This document shows positions 1-5,786 of a stretch of 8,777 nucleotides of DNA, piece after piece (the stretch's first letter is position 1; every line of letters starts with the position of its first letter). The DNA comes from Bacillota bacterium (GTDB lineage: Bacteria; Bacillota; Clostridia; Peptostreptococcales; Anaerovoracaceae), in assembly GCA_016302545.1 (NCBI GenBank), contig JAEDNK010000063.1:1-8777 (forward strand). Direction: 5' to 3'. A model generated the notes under the pieces. The model had not been told where the DNA came from, did not search any database, and saw only the letters and a list, made by a program, of their open reading frames with translations. The position numbers and the translations under genes are program-made.

Positions 1-31
1 GTCATGATTTTTATGAATTAGTTTGTCTCTA

Positions 32-1126
32 TTAGTTTCCAGCCATCTGCTTTGCTACTTCTTCAGCAAAGTTTTCTTCTTTCTTTTCGATTCCTTCGCC
101 TACTTCGAAGCGAACAACCTTTGCTATGGAGAGTGCCTTGTCTACAGATTCAAGGTACTTAGCCACGGTCTGCTTGCCGTCTTCTGCTCTTACGTAAACC
201 TGGTCAAGGAGACAGATGTCCTTTAACTGCTTGGAAACACGGCCTTCTACCAGTCCGGCGAAAACCTTGTTTTCGGTGATTGCAGCCTTGTCAGCAACAG
301 CCAGTTCTGCAAGCTTTTCCTTCGCTTCCTGAGAAAGGAAGTTTGGCAAATAGTTAAAGTTGAAGGACTTGTCGTTCTTCTTCTCTTCGTAAATAGCCAC
401 ATCTTCTGCGCTCCAGCCATCTGCAACTGCCTTTTCAATTAAAGCATTTAAGATTGGCTTAGGCAGAGTGAACGGATCGTTTAATGCGCTTTCCAGAGTG
501 ATGACCTTAATCTTAGCCAGTTCGTCTGCAGAAATGTCGTTTCTGCTTACATACTGCGGATTCATAGCAGCAACCTGCATTGCAACGTTTGTCAGTGCTG
601 TCTTAACTTCATCGGTAGCTTCTCCGTTACCTACAACGAGAACACCGATTCTGCCGCCACCGTGAACGTAAGATGCGATAACATCACCGGATACCTTTTC
701 GATTCTTCTGATGGACATGTTTTCACCGATCTTGGCGATCTTAGCAGTGAGTACTTCTGCAACTGTGGAATCTTCGTAAGCCATAGCCTTGAATGCTTCG
801 ATATCGTTTGTCTCAGCGGTTAATGCCAGCTTGGCAAGTCCGTCTACGAAATCAACGAATTCTTCGTTCTTGGATACGAAGTCAGTTTCAGAGTTAACTT
901 CTACTAAAGCAGCAGTCTTGCGATCGTCGGAGAAAGCAATCTTAACCAAGCCTTCTGCAGCGACTCTTCCTGCCTTCTTTGCTGCCTTTGCAAGTCCTTT
1001 TTCTTTTAAATAGTCAACTGCCTTATCCATATCACCGTCGCATTCTACGAGGGCCTTCTTGCAGTCCATCATACCTGCGCCGGTCATTTCTCTGAGTTCT
1101 TTAACCATTGATGCTGTTACAGCCAT
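32..1126 (-). CDS. tsf: Elongation factor Ts (EF-Ts)
   Basis: EF-Ts is the cytoplasmic guanine-nucleotide exchange factor that releases GDP from EF-Tu during translation elongation. The 364-residue product starts with the N-terminal UBA-like module (residues 3-45, with the family signature around LREMTGAGMMDCKKAL). The EF-Tu-contacting TDFV motif is at 81-84. The C-terminal half ends with the conserved RFEVGEGIEK at 339-348. The start is set by an AGGAGG ribosome binding site 8 nt before the ATG. It lies 31 nt after rpsB with no terminator between, so the two are almost certainly cotranscribed. It is longer than the usual 280-300 residues: about 60-70 extra residues sit roughly between 211 and 290, just before the EGRVSKQLKD segment. 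Streptococcal EF-Ts proteins (about 346 residues) have, from memory, an insertion at a similar place and a closely similar C-terminus, so this looks like a natural variant rather than an error. Confidence 0.97.
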   Translation of the reverse strand: MAVTASMVKELREMTGAGMMDCKKALVECDGDMDKAVDYLKEKGLAKAAKKAGRVAAEGLVKIAFSDDRKTAALVEVNSETDFVSKNEEFVDFVDGLAKLALTAETNDIEAFKAMAYEDSTVAEVLTAKIAKIGENMSIRRIEKVSGDVIASYVHGGGRIGVLVVGNGEATDEVKTALTNVAMQVAAMNPQYVSRNDISADELAKIKVITLESALNDPFTLPKPILNALIEKAVADGWSAEDVAIYEEKKNDKSFNFNYLPNFLSQEAKEKLAELAVADKAAITENKVFAGLVEGRVSKQLKDICLLDQVYVRAEDGKQTVAKYLESVDKALSIAKVVRFEVGEGIEKKEENFAEEVAKQMAGN

Positions 1127-1157
1127 TTTATTTTCCTCCTAAATTATCTAAATGTAA

Positions 1158-1937
1158 TTATTCTTCTACAGCTTCTTCTGCTGCAGCTTCAGCTTCAGTT
1201 TCAGCGGTTTCCTCTGCTGCTTCAGCCTCGGCAGGAGTTCCTTCGTCAAAGCTTTCGCCCTGGTTTGCTTCGATAACAGCGTCAGCCATTCTGCCTGCGA
1301 TAAGCTTTACGGCTCTGATGGCGTCATCGTTTGCAGGGATTACGTAATCAACATCGTCAGGGTCGCAGTTTGTATCTACGATACCAACGATAGGAATTCC
1401 GAGAATTCTTGCTTCCTTTACGGCGATTCTTTCCTTCTTAGGGTCTACAACGAAGATTGCTCCCGGCATTCCCTTCATGTCCTTGATGCCGCCGAGGAAC
1501 TTTTCAAGCTTTTCAGCCTCAGCTCTCAGCTTGATAACTTCCTTCTTTGAAAGCTTTTCAAAAGTGCCGTCCTCAGCCATCTTGTTAATATCGTTTAATC
1601 TCTTGATTCTTGTTGCGATGGTCTTGTGGTTTGTCAGCATACCGCCGAGCCATCTTTCGCTTACATAGTACTGTCCGCATCTGTTAGCTTCGTCAACGAT
1701 AGCCTGCTGAGCCTGCTTCTTGGTTCCAACGAAAAGAACCGGCTTGCCGCTTTCGCCTACGGTCTTCATGAAGTCATAAGCTTCCTCAATCTTCTTTACA
1801 GTCTTCTGTAAGTCGATGATGTAGATTCCGTTTCTTTCTGTGAAGATATAAGGAGCCATCTTAGGGTTCCATCTTCTTGTCTGGTGTCCGAAGTGTACAC
1901 CTGCTTCGAGTAATTGTTTCATTGAAATTACTGCCAT
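1158..1937 (-). CDS. rpsB: 30S ribosomal protein S2
   Basis: S2 binds late to the small subunit near the head-body junction and is needed with S1 for translation initiation. The 259-residue protein shows the family's hallmark segments: LLEAGVHFGHQTRRWNPKM at 9-27, ERNGIYIIDLQKT at 34-46, RWLGGMLTNHKT at 95-106 and PGAIFVVDPKKE at 158-169. The last 25 or so residues are a low-complexity Glu/Ala tail that is acidic and probably disordered; such tails vary between species. AGGAGG lies 8 nt upstream of the ATG. It is the first gene of an rpsB-tsf operon, the usual arrangement, with its promoter about 220 nt upstream and a long leader between. In Bacillus the gene is not next to sporulation sigma genes, so this neighbourhood is a local arrangement. 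Confidence 0.98.
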   Translation of the reverse strand: MAVISMKQLLEAGVHFGHQTRRWNPKMAPYIFTERNGIYIIDLQKTVKKIEEAYDFMKTVGESGKPVLFVGTKKQAQQAIVDEANRCGQYYVSERWLGGMLTNHKTIATRIKRLNDINKMAEDGTFEKLSKKEVIKLRAEAEKLEKFLGGIKDMKGMPGAIFVVDPKKERIAVKEARILGIPIVGIVDTNCDPDDVDYVIPANDDAIRAVKLIAGRMADAVIEANQGESFDEGTPAEAEAAEETAETEAEAAAEEAVEE

Positions 1938-2151
1938 TTTTTAATCCTCCTGTGGTTTGAACTTCCATCGGCCTTCGCAGACGCAGCTATGCCCTCTGCC
2001 TCAGTACGCCGCTCCTCATGCCTGTTTTTCTTTCAGCAGGTTCATACGGGATATCCGTTTGAAAAGGCCCTTATATCAGGGTTCGCGGCAACCATTTTTA
2101 CGGTCGATGTGATTGATATTGTTTAGCTCAGTATGTTTTTGCACACACTGC
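1938..2151 (-). promoter_or_regulatory. Long structured 5' leader of rpsB-tsf
   Basis: If transcription starts about 7 nt after the -10 box at 2158-2163, the rpsB mRNA carries a leader of about 210 nt with no convincing ORF. Several hairpins can be drawn on the minus strand: a 7-bp stem CAGTGTG/CATACTG right at the 5' end (2150-2129), CCCT/AGGG around 2079-2066, ACGG/CCGT around 2057-2045, CCTG/CAGG around 2040-2021, and GCAG/CTGC around 2000-1985. The AGGAGG ribosome binding site ends the leader. Ribosomal protein operons in bacteria are often regulated by their own product binding a leader RNA; S2 is known to autoregulate rpsB in Escherichia coli. I do not recognise this leader as a named RNA family. 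That it is regulatory is inferred from its length and potential structure alone. Confidence 0.45.
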
Positions 2152-2157
2152 CCTAAT

Positions 2158-2186
2158 ACTATACTACAGAATCGTTGGAATTGCAA
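2158..2186 (-). promoter_or_regulatory. Sigma-A promoter of rpsB-tsf
   Basis: On the minus strand a -35 box TTGCAA (2186-2181) and a -10 box TATAGT (2163-2158) are separated by exactly 17 bp; each matches consensus at 5 of 6 positions. The promoter lies inside the last codons of the LytTR gene, and the TAG stop of that gene (2161-2159) is part of the -10 box. No terminator separates the two genes, so some readthrough from upstream is also possible. Confidence 0.8.
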
Positions 2187-2509
2187 GGATTTTTTATGTA
2201 CAATGCAAAAGCTTGTTTAGTATGCACATAGTTCTGTCTGCCGAGAGGAATTATTTCTCCGTTTTTAAAGAAAATTGTCTGATCCTTCATGATGCTTACT
2301 TGCTGAAAATTGATGATTAAGGATTTCATGCAGGGGTAAAATCGCCTGTCAAGGTACTTCTCCACGCTTTTGATCTTGTCATATCTGCCGAATATTTCAC
2401 TTTCAGTAACGGCATACAACATCCTCCCGTCCTGTCTGATATACAGAATGTCTCGGAGCCATATTTTGCAGCACTGGGTTCTGGTAACAAAGGGTAAAAA
2501 TCTTTCCAT
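2159..2509 (-). CDS. Orphan LytTR DNA-binding domain protein
   Basis: The 116-residue product is almost entirely one LytTR domain (about residues 6-104), the DNA-binding fold of AgrA, LytR and ComE-type regulators. Recognisable parts are DILYIRQDGRMLYAVTES at 20-37, the central FYPCMKSLIINFQQV at 57-71 (usually F-x-R-x-H-K-S-x-x-V-N) and IFFKNGEIIPLGRQNY at 79-94. There is no receiver domain, membrane segment or kinase partner, so it is not a classical response regulator. In the central motif the usual Arg and His are replaced (YPCMKS), but the later Gly-Arg (90-91) is kept. The ATG at 2509 is chosen over one 10 codons upstream because AAGGAGG sits 6 nt before it. It lies between sigG and rpsB, preceded by a terminator-like hairpin and two tandem Spo0A boxes, which suggests expression tied to entry into sporulation. 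Its targets are unknown. Confidence 0.82.
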   Translation of the reverse strand: MERFLPFVTRTQCCKIWLRDILYIRQDGRMLYAVTESEIFGRYDKIKSVEKYLDRRFYPCMKSLIINFQQVSIMKDQTIFFKNGEIIPLGRQNYVHTKQAFALYIKNPCNSNDSVV

Positions 2510-2602
2510 AATTCTCCTCCTTAAACACATATCACACATTTACTTTACAAGATTATTATGTCATTTTTTCATAAATTTTTACAGAGGTTTTGCCCGACTT
2601 TT

Positions 2603-2622
2603 TTTCGACAAATTTCGACAAA
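2603..2622 (-). promoter_or_regulatory. Two perfect tandem Spo0A boxes upstream of the LytTR gene
   Basis: On the minus strand the 10-mer TTTGTCGAAA occurs twice in immediate tandem (2622-2613 and 2612-2603). Each copy matches the Spo0A-box consensus (TTTGTCRAA, core TGTCGAA), and the 10-bp period puts both on one face of the helix, as expected for a Spo0A dimer. A weaker GTCG follows in AAAAGTCGGG (2602-2593). The sites lie about 95 bp upstream of the LytTR start. No strong sigma-A promoter is visible between; a poor match is TTGTCG, 22 bp, TGTAAA. The sites themselves are clear, but activation versus repression cannot be told. Confidence 0.75.
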
Positions 2623-2630
2623 CCAGACAT

Positions 2631-2660
2631 AAAAATATGCCCCCTCCTAAGGAAGCATAT
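2631..2660 (-). terminator. Terminator-like hairpin after sigG
   Basis: Beginning 8 nt after the sigG stop, the minus strand reads ATATG CTTCC, loop TTA, GGAGG, three extra G, CATAT, then a run of five T (the first shared with the stem). It is a 10-bp imperfect stem with a small bulge and a short U tract. It probably ends the spoIIGA-sigE-sigG transcript and separates it from the LytTR gene. It may leak because the tail is short. Confidence 0.55.
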
Positions 2661-2668
2661 CAAAAGCC

Positions 2669-3439
2669 TTACACATATTTCCGCATATATTTCAGGGCGT
2701 TCTTTTCCAGACGGCTGACCTGCGCCTGACTGATGGATATTTCCTTTGCCACCTCCATCTGGGTTTTGCCCTCAAAAAACCTCATATTGAGAATATGTCT
2801 CTCCCTCGGCGTCAGCTTTTTCATGGCTTCGGAAAGAGAAAGATTTTCTATCCACTTTACATCTGTGTTTTTAGTGTCCTGCACCTGATCCATCACATAG
2901 ATAGCGTCGCCGTCATCGTGAAAAACAGGCTCAAAGAGAGATACCGGCTCCTGAATGGACTCAAGCGCCATAACCACATCCTCCCTCCTTGCGTCAAGTG
3001 CCGCTGCGATTTCCGTTACCGTAGGCTCCCTCTGCAGCTGACTTGCAAGGTTTTCCCTTGCCTGCAGGGATTTATATGCCAGATCCCTCATGGACCTTGA
3101 TACTCGGATAGAGTTATTGTCTCTCAGATAGCGTCGTATTTCGCCTATAATCATTGGCACCGCATAGGTGCTGAACTTAACGCCGTGGCTTGTATCGAAA
3201 TTGTCCAGCGCCTTTATCAAACCGATGCATCCCACCTGAAACAAATCGTCCGGGTTTTCTCCTCTGTTGGAAAACCTCTGGATTACGCTGAGTACCAGCC
3301 TCAGATTGCCCTGAATAAACTTATCCCGTGTTTCCTTATCTCCCGCTTTGACCTTTTCGATCATCTCCATCATTTCCGACTCTTTGTAAAGAGGCAGCTT
3401 GGCAGTATTCACACCGCATATTTCAACCTTGCTCGCCAT
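2669..3439 (-). CDS. sigG: RNA polymerase sporulation sigma factor sigma-G
   Basis: Sigma-G directs late forespore-specific transcription after engulfment. The 256-residue protein matches Bacillus sigma-G closely along its length: the N-terminal KVEICGVNTAKLP (4-16), region 2 with NLRLVLSVIQRFSNRGENPDDLFQVGCIGLIKALDNF (45-81), then VKFSTYAVPMIIGEIRRYLRDNN (87-109) for -10 melting. Region 3 is around 110-165, and region 4 has its helix-turn-helix at TQMEVAKEISISQAQVSRLEKNALK (226-250). The VEICGV N-terminus and the position behind sigE separate it from sigma-F. The ribosome binding site is weak (GGGATGGG, about 9 nt upstream), which may limit early translation. It follows sigE by 79 nt with no terminator, so readthrough from the spoIIGA promoter is possible, and a candidate forespore promoter lies in the gap. 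It ends before a hairpin at 2660. Confidence 0.97.
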   Translation of the reverse strand: MASKVEICGVNTAKLPLYKESEMMEMIEKVKAGDKETRDKFIQGNLRLVLSVIQRFSNRGENPDDLFQVGCIGLIKALDNFDTSHGVKFSTYAVPMIIGEIRRYLRDNNSIRVSRSMRDLAYKSLQARENLASQLQREPTVTEIAAALDARREDVVMALESIQEPVSLFEPVFHDDGDAIYVMDQVQDTKNTDVKWIENLSLSEAMKKLTPRERHILNMRFFEGKTQMEVAKEISISQAQVSRLEKNALKYMRKYV

Positions 3440-3480
3440 AGTAACACACCCATCCCGTCATAAAATTATTATTATGGTTT

Positions 3481-3510
3481 TGTTATGTACTATGTCAGCC
3501 GGTTTGATAC
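3481..3510 (-). promoter_or_regulatory. Possible sigma-G/sigma-F-type promoter of sigG
   Basis: On the minus strand GTATC (3510-3506) and CATAACA (3487-3481) are separated by 18 bp. The Bacillus sigma-G consensus is GYATR, 18 bp, CATNNTA, so each element has one mismatch and the spacing is exact. It would give a leader of about 35 nt. In Bacillus subtilis sigG has its own forespore promoter read by sigma-F and then sigma-G. This is a plausible but weak match in an A/T-rich gap. Confidence 0.35.
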
Positions 3511-3518
3511 GGGCCAAT

Positions 3519-4262
3519 TTAACCCAGTTTTTTTATCTCCCGCTGAAGTCTTGTAATTATCCTCTTTTCCAGGCGCGATATGTATGACTGCGAAATTCCC
3601 AGCCTGTCTGCAACCTCCTTTTGAGTCATCTCTCTGCCGCTTTTAAGTCCGAATCGCATCTCCATCAGTTCCCGCTCCCTTGGTTCCAGCTTGTTCATGG
3701 CGCTGTAAAGAAGCTTCCTGTTTACCTCCTCTTCGATATGCTGTGACACTACGTCGTTTTCCGTTCCCAGAATGTCGCTGAGCAAAAGTTCGTTGCCGTC
3801 CCAGTCCACATTTAAGGGCTCGTCAAGGCTTACTTCACTCTTAAGCCGGGTGTTTCGGCGGAGGTACATAAGTATTTCGTTTTCAATGCACCGTGATGCG
3901 TAGGTGGCCAGCTTAATATTCTTATCAAGCTTGAAGGTGTTCACCGCCTTTATGAGCCCGATTGTCCCTATGGAAATCAGATCCTCCACATTTACTCCTG
4001 CATTCTCGAATTTCTTGGCTATGTAAACCACCAGCCTTAAATTATGCTCGATGAGTATGCTCCTTGCGTTCATATCTCCGGCGGCGTATGCCTTAAGCAT
4101 CTTTTCCTCCTCATTGGGAGGAAGCGGCGGAGGCAGCACATCACTGCCGCCTATGTAGTAAACGCTTCGGCTCAGCTTAAGCAACAATCGCCTGTATAAG
4201 TTTTCCGCAGTCTCGATAATTCCTCTGAAACTGCCGGATATCCGTCTATGTAATCTCTTCAT
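3519..4262 (-). CDS. sigE: RNA polymerase sporulation sigma factor sigma-E (pro-sigma-E)
   Basis: Sigma-E is the early mother-cell sigma factor, made as an inactive precursor. The 247-residue protein has a basic, amphipathic pro-sequence (about 1-35, MKRLHRRISG...), followed by VYYIGGSDVLPPPLP (34-48), which matches the Bacillus cleavage region. Region 2 covers 66-135 (NLRLVVYIAKKFENAGVNVEDLISIGTIGLIKAVNTF and ATYASRCIENEILMYLRR). The segment SLDEPLNVDWDGNELLLSDILGT (145-167) is typical of sigma-E/K. The region 4 helix-turn-helix is at MTQKEVADRLGISQSYISRLEKR (212-234). The pro-sequence is about 8 residues longer than in Bacillus subtilis (33 versus 25 before VYYIGG). The start has GGGAGG 6 nt upstream inside spoIIGA, and the two genes overlap by 17 nt, so translation is probably coupled to that of the processing protease. 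Confidence 0.98.
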   Translation of the reverse strand: MKRLHRRISGSFRGIIETAENLYRRLLLKLSRSVYYIGGSDVLPPPLPPNEEEKMLKAYAAGDMNARSILIEHNLRLVVYIAKKFENAGVNVEDLISIGTIGLIKAVNTFKLDKNIKLATYASRCIENEILMYLRRNTRLKSEVSLDEPLNVDWDGNELLLSDILGTENDVVSQHIEEEVNRKLLYSAMNKLEPRERELMEMRFGLKSGREMTQKEVADRLGISQSYISRLEKRIITRLQREIKKLG

Positions 4263-5076
4263 CCAAAACCTCCCTGCTCAGCAGGACATTAAAATCTCCG
4301 AAGTCACCGTCGTAAAAGGCCAGCACAGCTCCTCTAAGCTCCTTGCCGCGGAAAGAAATGCTGTCGGTCCTTATACCCTTCAAAAGCCCCTTTTCAGTCC
4401 CCACTGCCTTATACGGTATCAACACCAGACGGTCCGCATCCTCCGGACGCAAGGAAAGCTTTGCCGCTCCGCCGCGGTCTATCAGCGCCGCCGGCCTACC
4501 CGTGAAAGGCTCCCTCAGGCTGCTTCCCGAATCTGCGAGAGCCTCAAACGAATAAACCTTTCCCTTTATGGTCAAACACACTTCCCCTCTGGTGATGTTC
4601 TCAATCCGCTGTTTCCTTACCAGCTTTACAAAAATCCATGCCAGCCCGAAGGCAGGCACCGCAAGACAAATGAGCGCGCCATATGTCAAAGGTTCTAAAT
4701 ACAGGGCGCCATTGCCGCTGACAGCAGGTATCTGCCGCCATAATGTAAATGCCATGGCTGCCCCGCCGGAAAGGAAAGTCAAGGCGAGAAAAAGCAGCGT
4801 CAGCTTTACTATTTTTGCAGGCTTAATTCCTGATTCAGGGCCTCCGCCCGCAAAGACAACCGTGCATATTACCAGCGCCGCTGTCAATCTCACAGCCGCG
4901 CCGCAAAAGCCTCCTGCCGGAATAAAAATGATGAATCCCCCTATACCGGAAATAACACTCCCAAGTACCAGACGCAGCCTGCTCGGATTGCATCCCGCAA
5001 GCCTTGCGGTCAATATGAGCAGCAGACCTCCCGTGAGAAAATTCTCCAAAAAAAGATATTCCAGATATATAACCAC
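4246..5076 (-). CDS. spoIIGA: Sigma-E processing aspartic peptidase SpoIIGA
   Basis: SpoIIGA is the membrane protease in the septum that removes the pro-sequence of sigma-E when signalled from the forespore by SpoIIR. The 276-residue product has an N-terminal membrane half with about five hydrophobic segments (roughly 8-27, 37-55, 61-76, 88-112 and 130-152), starting MVIYLEYLFLENFLTGG, which aligns with the Bacillus start. The C-terminal half is the soluble aspartic-protease domain with the catalytic Asp-Ser-Gly at 182-184 in ALADSGSSLREPFTGRPA. It is somewhat shorter than the 309 residues of Bacillus. The start codon is GTG with GAGGTAGG 4 nt upstream. It is the first gene of the cluster and overlaps sigE by 17 nt. 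It is preceded by a Spo0A box and a long-spacer promoter, and insulated from folT by a terminator. Confidence 0.95.
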   Translation of the reverse strand: MVIYLEYLFLENFLTGGLLLILTARLAGCNPSRLRLVLGSVISGIGGFIIFIPAGGFCGAAVRLTAALVICTVVFAGGGPESGIKPAKIVKLTLLFLALTFLSGGAAMAFTLWRQIPAVSGNGALYLEPLTYGALICLAVPAFGLAWIFVKLVRKQRIENITRGEVCLTIKGKVYSFEALADSGSSLREPFTGRPAALIDRGGAAKLSLRPEDADRLVLIPYKAVGTEKGLLKGIRTDSISFRGKELRGAVLAFYDGDFGDFNVLLSREVLDEEIT

Positions 5077-5096
5077 TTTTCCTACCTCGCTGTTTT

Positions 5097-5130
5097 ATCA
5101 TACAGGATGCAGGGTGCGAAATTTGTCGAA
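5097..5130 (-). promoter_or_regulatory. Spo0A-dependent spoIIGA promoter with 22-bp spacer
   Basis: On the minus strand the -10 box TATGAT (5102-5097) has no good -35 at 17 bp. TTCGAC (5130-5125) lies exactly 22 bp away, inside a Spo0A box. The Bacillus subtilis spoIIG promoter is known for the same 22-bp spacing with Spo0A sites over the -35 region. The expected start point is near 5090, leaving only about 14 nt before the GTG. Confidence 0.7.
5112..5130 (+). promoter_or_regulatory. Spo0A box (with degenerate second copy) upstream of spoIIGA
   Basis: TTTGTCGAA at 5122-5130 is a perfect Spo0A box on the plus strand, that is, in opposite orientation to transcription. A degenerate copy, GGGTGCGAA at 5112-5120, repeats the CGAA core exactly 10 bp away. 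The tandem pair overlaps the -35 region of spoIIGA, where Spo0A~P activates spoIIG in Bacillus. Confidence 0.7.
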
Positions 5131-5160
5131 AACAGACGGCGAGGGGGATTTTTTTTGCAA

Positions 5161-5187
5161 AGAAAAAGAGCTGGCGGGCAGCTCTTT
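5161..5187 (-). terminator. Intrinsic terminator of folT
   Basis: On the minus strand the perfect 9-bp stem AAAGAGCTG / CAGCTCTTT with loop CCCGC (5187-5165) runs into TTTTTCTTTG. It lies 28 nt after the folT stop and separates folT from the spoIIGA promoter. Confidence 0.9.
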
Positions 5188-5214
5188 CAAATGGATGTAT
5201 TTTTCATGTCTTTA

Positions 5215-5733
5215 TTATCTTACCTGATGCTTGAGTGCCTTGGTAAGTCCCGGCAGCACCAGTCCGAATACGATGGCTTTGCCCACGCAGATTGCGATTC
5301 TAGGCACCAGGCTTCCGAAAATAAAGGCTGCGGAGTAGTAGCCGTAGAGCTTGCTGTCGATATAAAGTACACCTGTATTCAGAGCCGTAATAAGCAGCTC
5401 ATTGATGATAACGATAAACATTATCTGACCTTTACTCATGGCAAAACCATGCTTCTTGGCATAAAGCCCTACGATAAGACCGCAGATTATGTAAGGTGCC
5501 ATCCAGAGCAGGGTGGTGGCGCTCACACCATATTTAAGCAGCTGGTAAACCAGAGTTCCCATACCTCCGACGATCATTCCGTCTACCGGCCCAAACATGA
5601 GGGCGCTGATTAAGATCGGCAGACTCTCAAAGGTAACCTTAAGGTTTCCCATATCCAGAGCGATGTAGCCCAGAACGGCGCACATAGCGGCCATCATAGC
5701 ATTAATTGTCAGTTGTTTCGTGTTTTTAGCCAT
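5215..5733 (-). CDS. folT: Folate ECF transporter S component, FolT-like
   Basis: The 172-residue product is a small hydrophobic membrane protein with about six helices and features of ECF S components: an N-terminal helix (LTINAMMAAMCAVLGYIAL, 8-26) with the Ala-rich surface that contacts EcfT, then LKVTFESLPILISALMFGPVDGMIVGGMGTL (31-61). It would bind folate outside and deliver it with the shared EcfA-EcfA'-EcfT module, which is not in this window. Family membership comes from the protein; the folate assignment comes from the THF riboswitch in its leader, typical of folT. The ATG at 5733 is chosen over an in-frame TTG at 5766 because AAAGGAG lies 8 nt upstream of it and the stretch before it is leader RNA. 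The gene is monocistronic, with its own promoter and terminator. Confidence 0.88.
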   Translation of the reverse strand: MAKNTKQLTINAMMAAMCAVLGYIALDMGNLKVTFESLPILISALMFGPVDGMIVGGMGTLVYQLLKYGVSATTLLWMAPYIICGLIVGLYAKKHGFAMSKGQIMFIVIINELLITALNTGVLYIDSKLYGYYSAAFIFGSLVPRIAICVGKAIVFGLVLPGLTKALKHQVR

Positions 5734-5738
5734 AACAA

Positions 5739-5775
5739 AAACTCCTTTCATGGCAGATTGCCACAAAAGGAGTTT
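5739..5775 (-). promoter_or_regulatory. RBS-sequestering hairpin of folT
   Basis: The minus-strand RNA can fold into one 17-bp hairpin: AAACUCCUUU, U, GUGGCA, loop AUC, UGCCAU, G, AAAGGAGUUU, with only two G-U pairs. The ribosome binding site AAAGGAG (5748-5742) is fully buried. An alternative stem uses the same 5' arm: CCAC (5789-5786) with GUGG (5764-5761) and AAGGA (5783-5779) with UCCUU (5771-5767). The CCAC overlaps the 3' strand of riboswitch helix P1. The two folds exclude each other, so this is probably the expression platform: folate bound, P1 closed, sequestor formed, folT translation off. Confidence 0.75.
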
Positions 5776-5786
5776 ATTTCCTTAGG

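Noticed and set aside
1987..2019. A 10-codon ORF (ATG...TAG) in the rpsB leader that could be a leader peptide.
   Set aside because: It has no ribosome binding site and no run of a single amino acid codon or other attenuation sign.
2370..2729. A 119-codon plus-strand frame over the LytTR gene and its upstream region.
   Set aside because: It is antisense to the LytTR gene, runs through the Spo0A boxes and terminator, and shows no domain.
3466..3496. CATNNTA-like boxes CATAGTA and CATAATA upstream of sigG as sigma-G -10 elements.
   Set aside because: Neither has a GYATR-like -35 at 17-18 bp; the CATAACA/GTATC pair was preferred because its spacing is exact.
4568..5227. A 219-codon open frame on the plus strand across spoIIGA.
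   Set aside because: It lies antisense to a well-supported SpoIIGA gene, has no ribosome binding site and no recognisable domain; it runs through the spoIIGA promoter and folT terminator.
5107..5613. A 168-codon open frame on the plus strand opposite folT.
   Set aside because: It is antisense to a clear membrane protein gene and shows no family features or start signal; it begins in the Spo0A box region.
5734..5775. The long folT leader hairpin followed by U residues as an intrinsic terminator.
   Set aside because: The start codon follows within 8 nt of the ribosome binding site and the U residues are partly in the stem, so translational sequestration fits better than termination.
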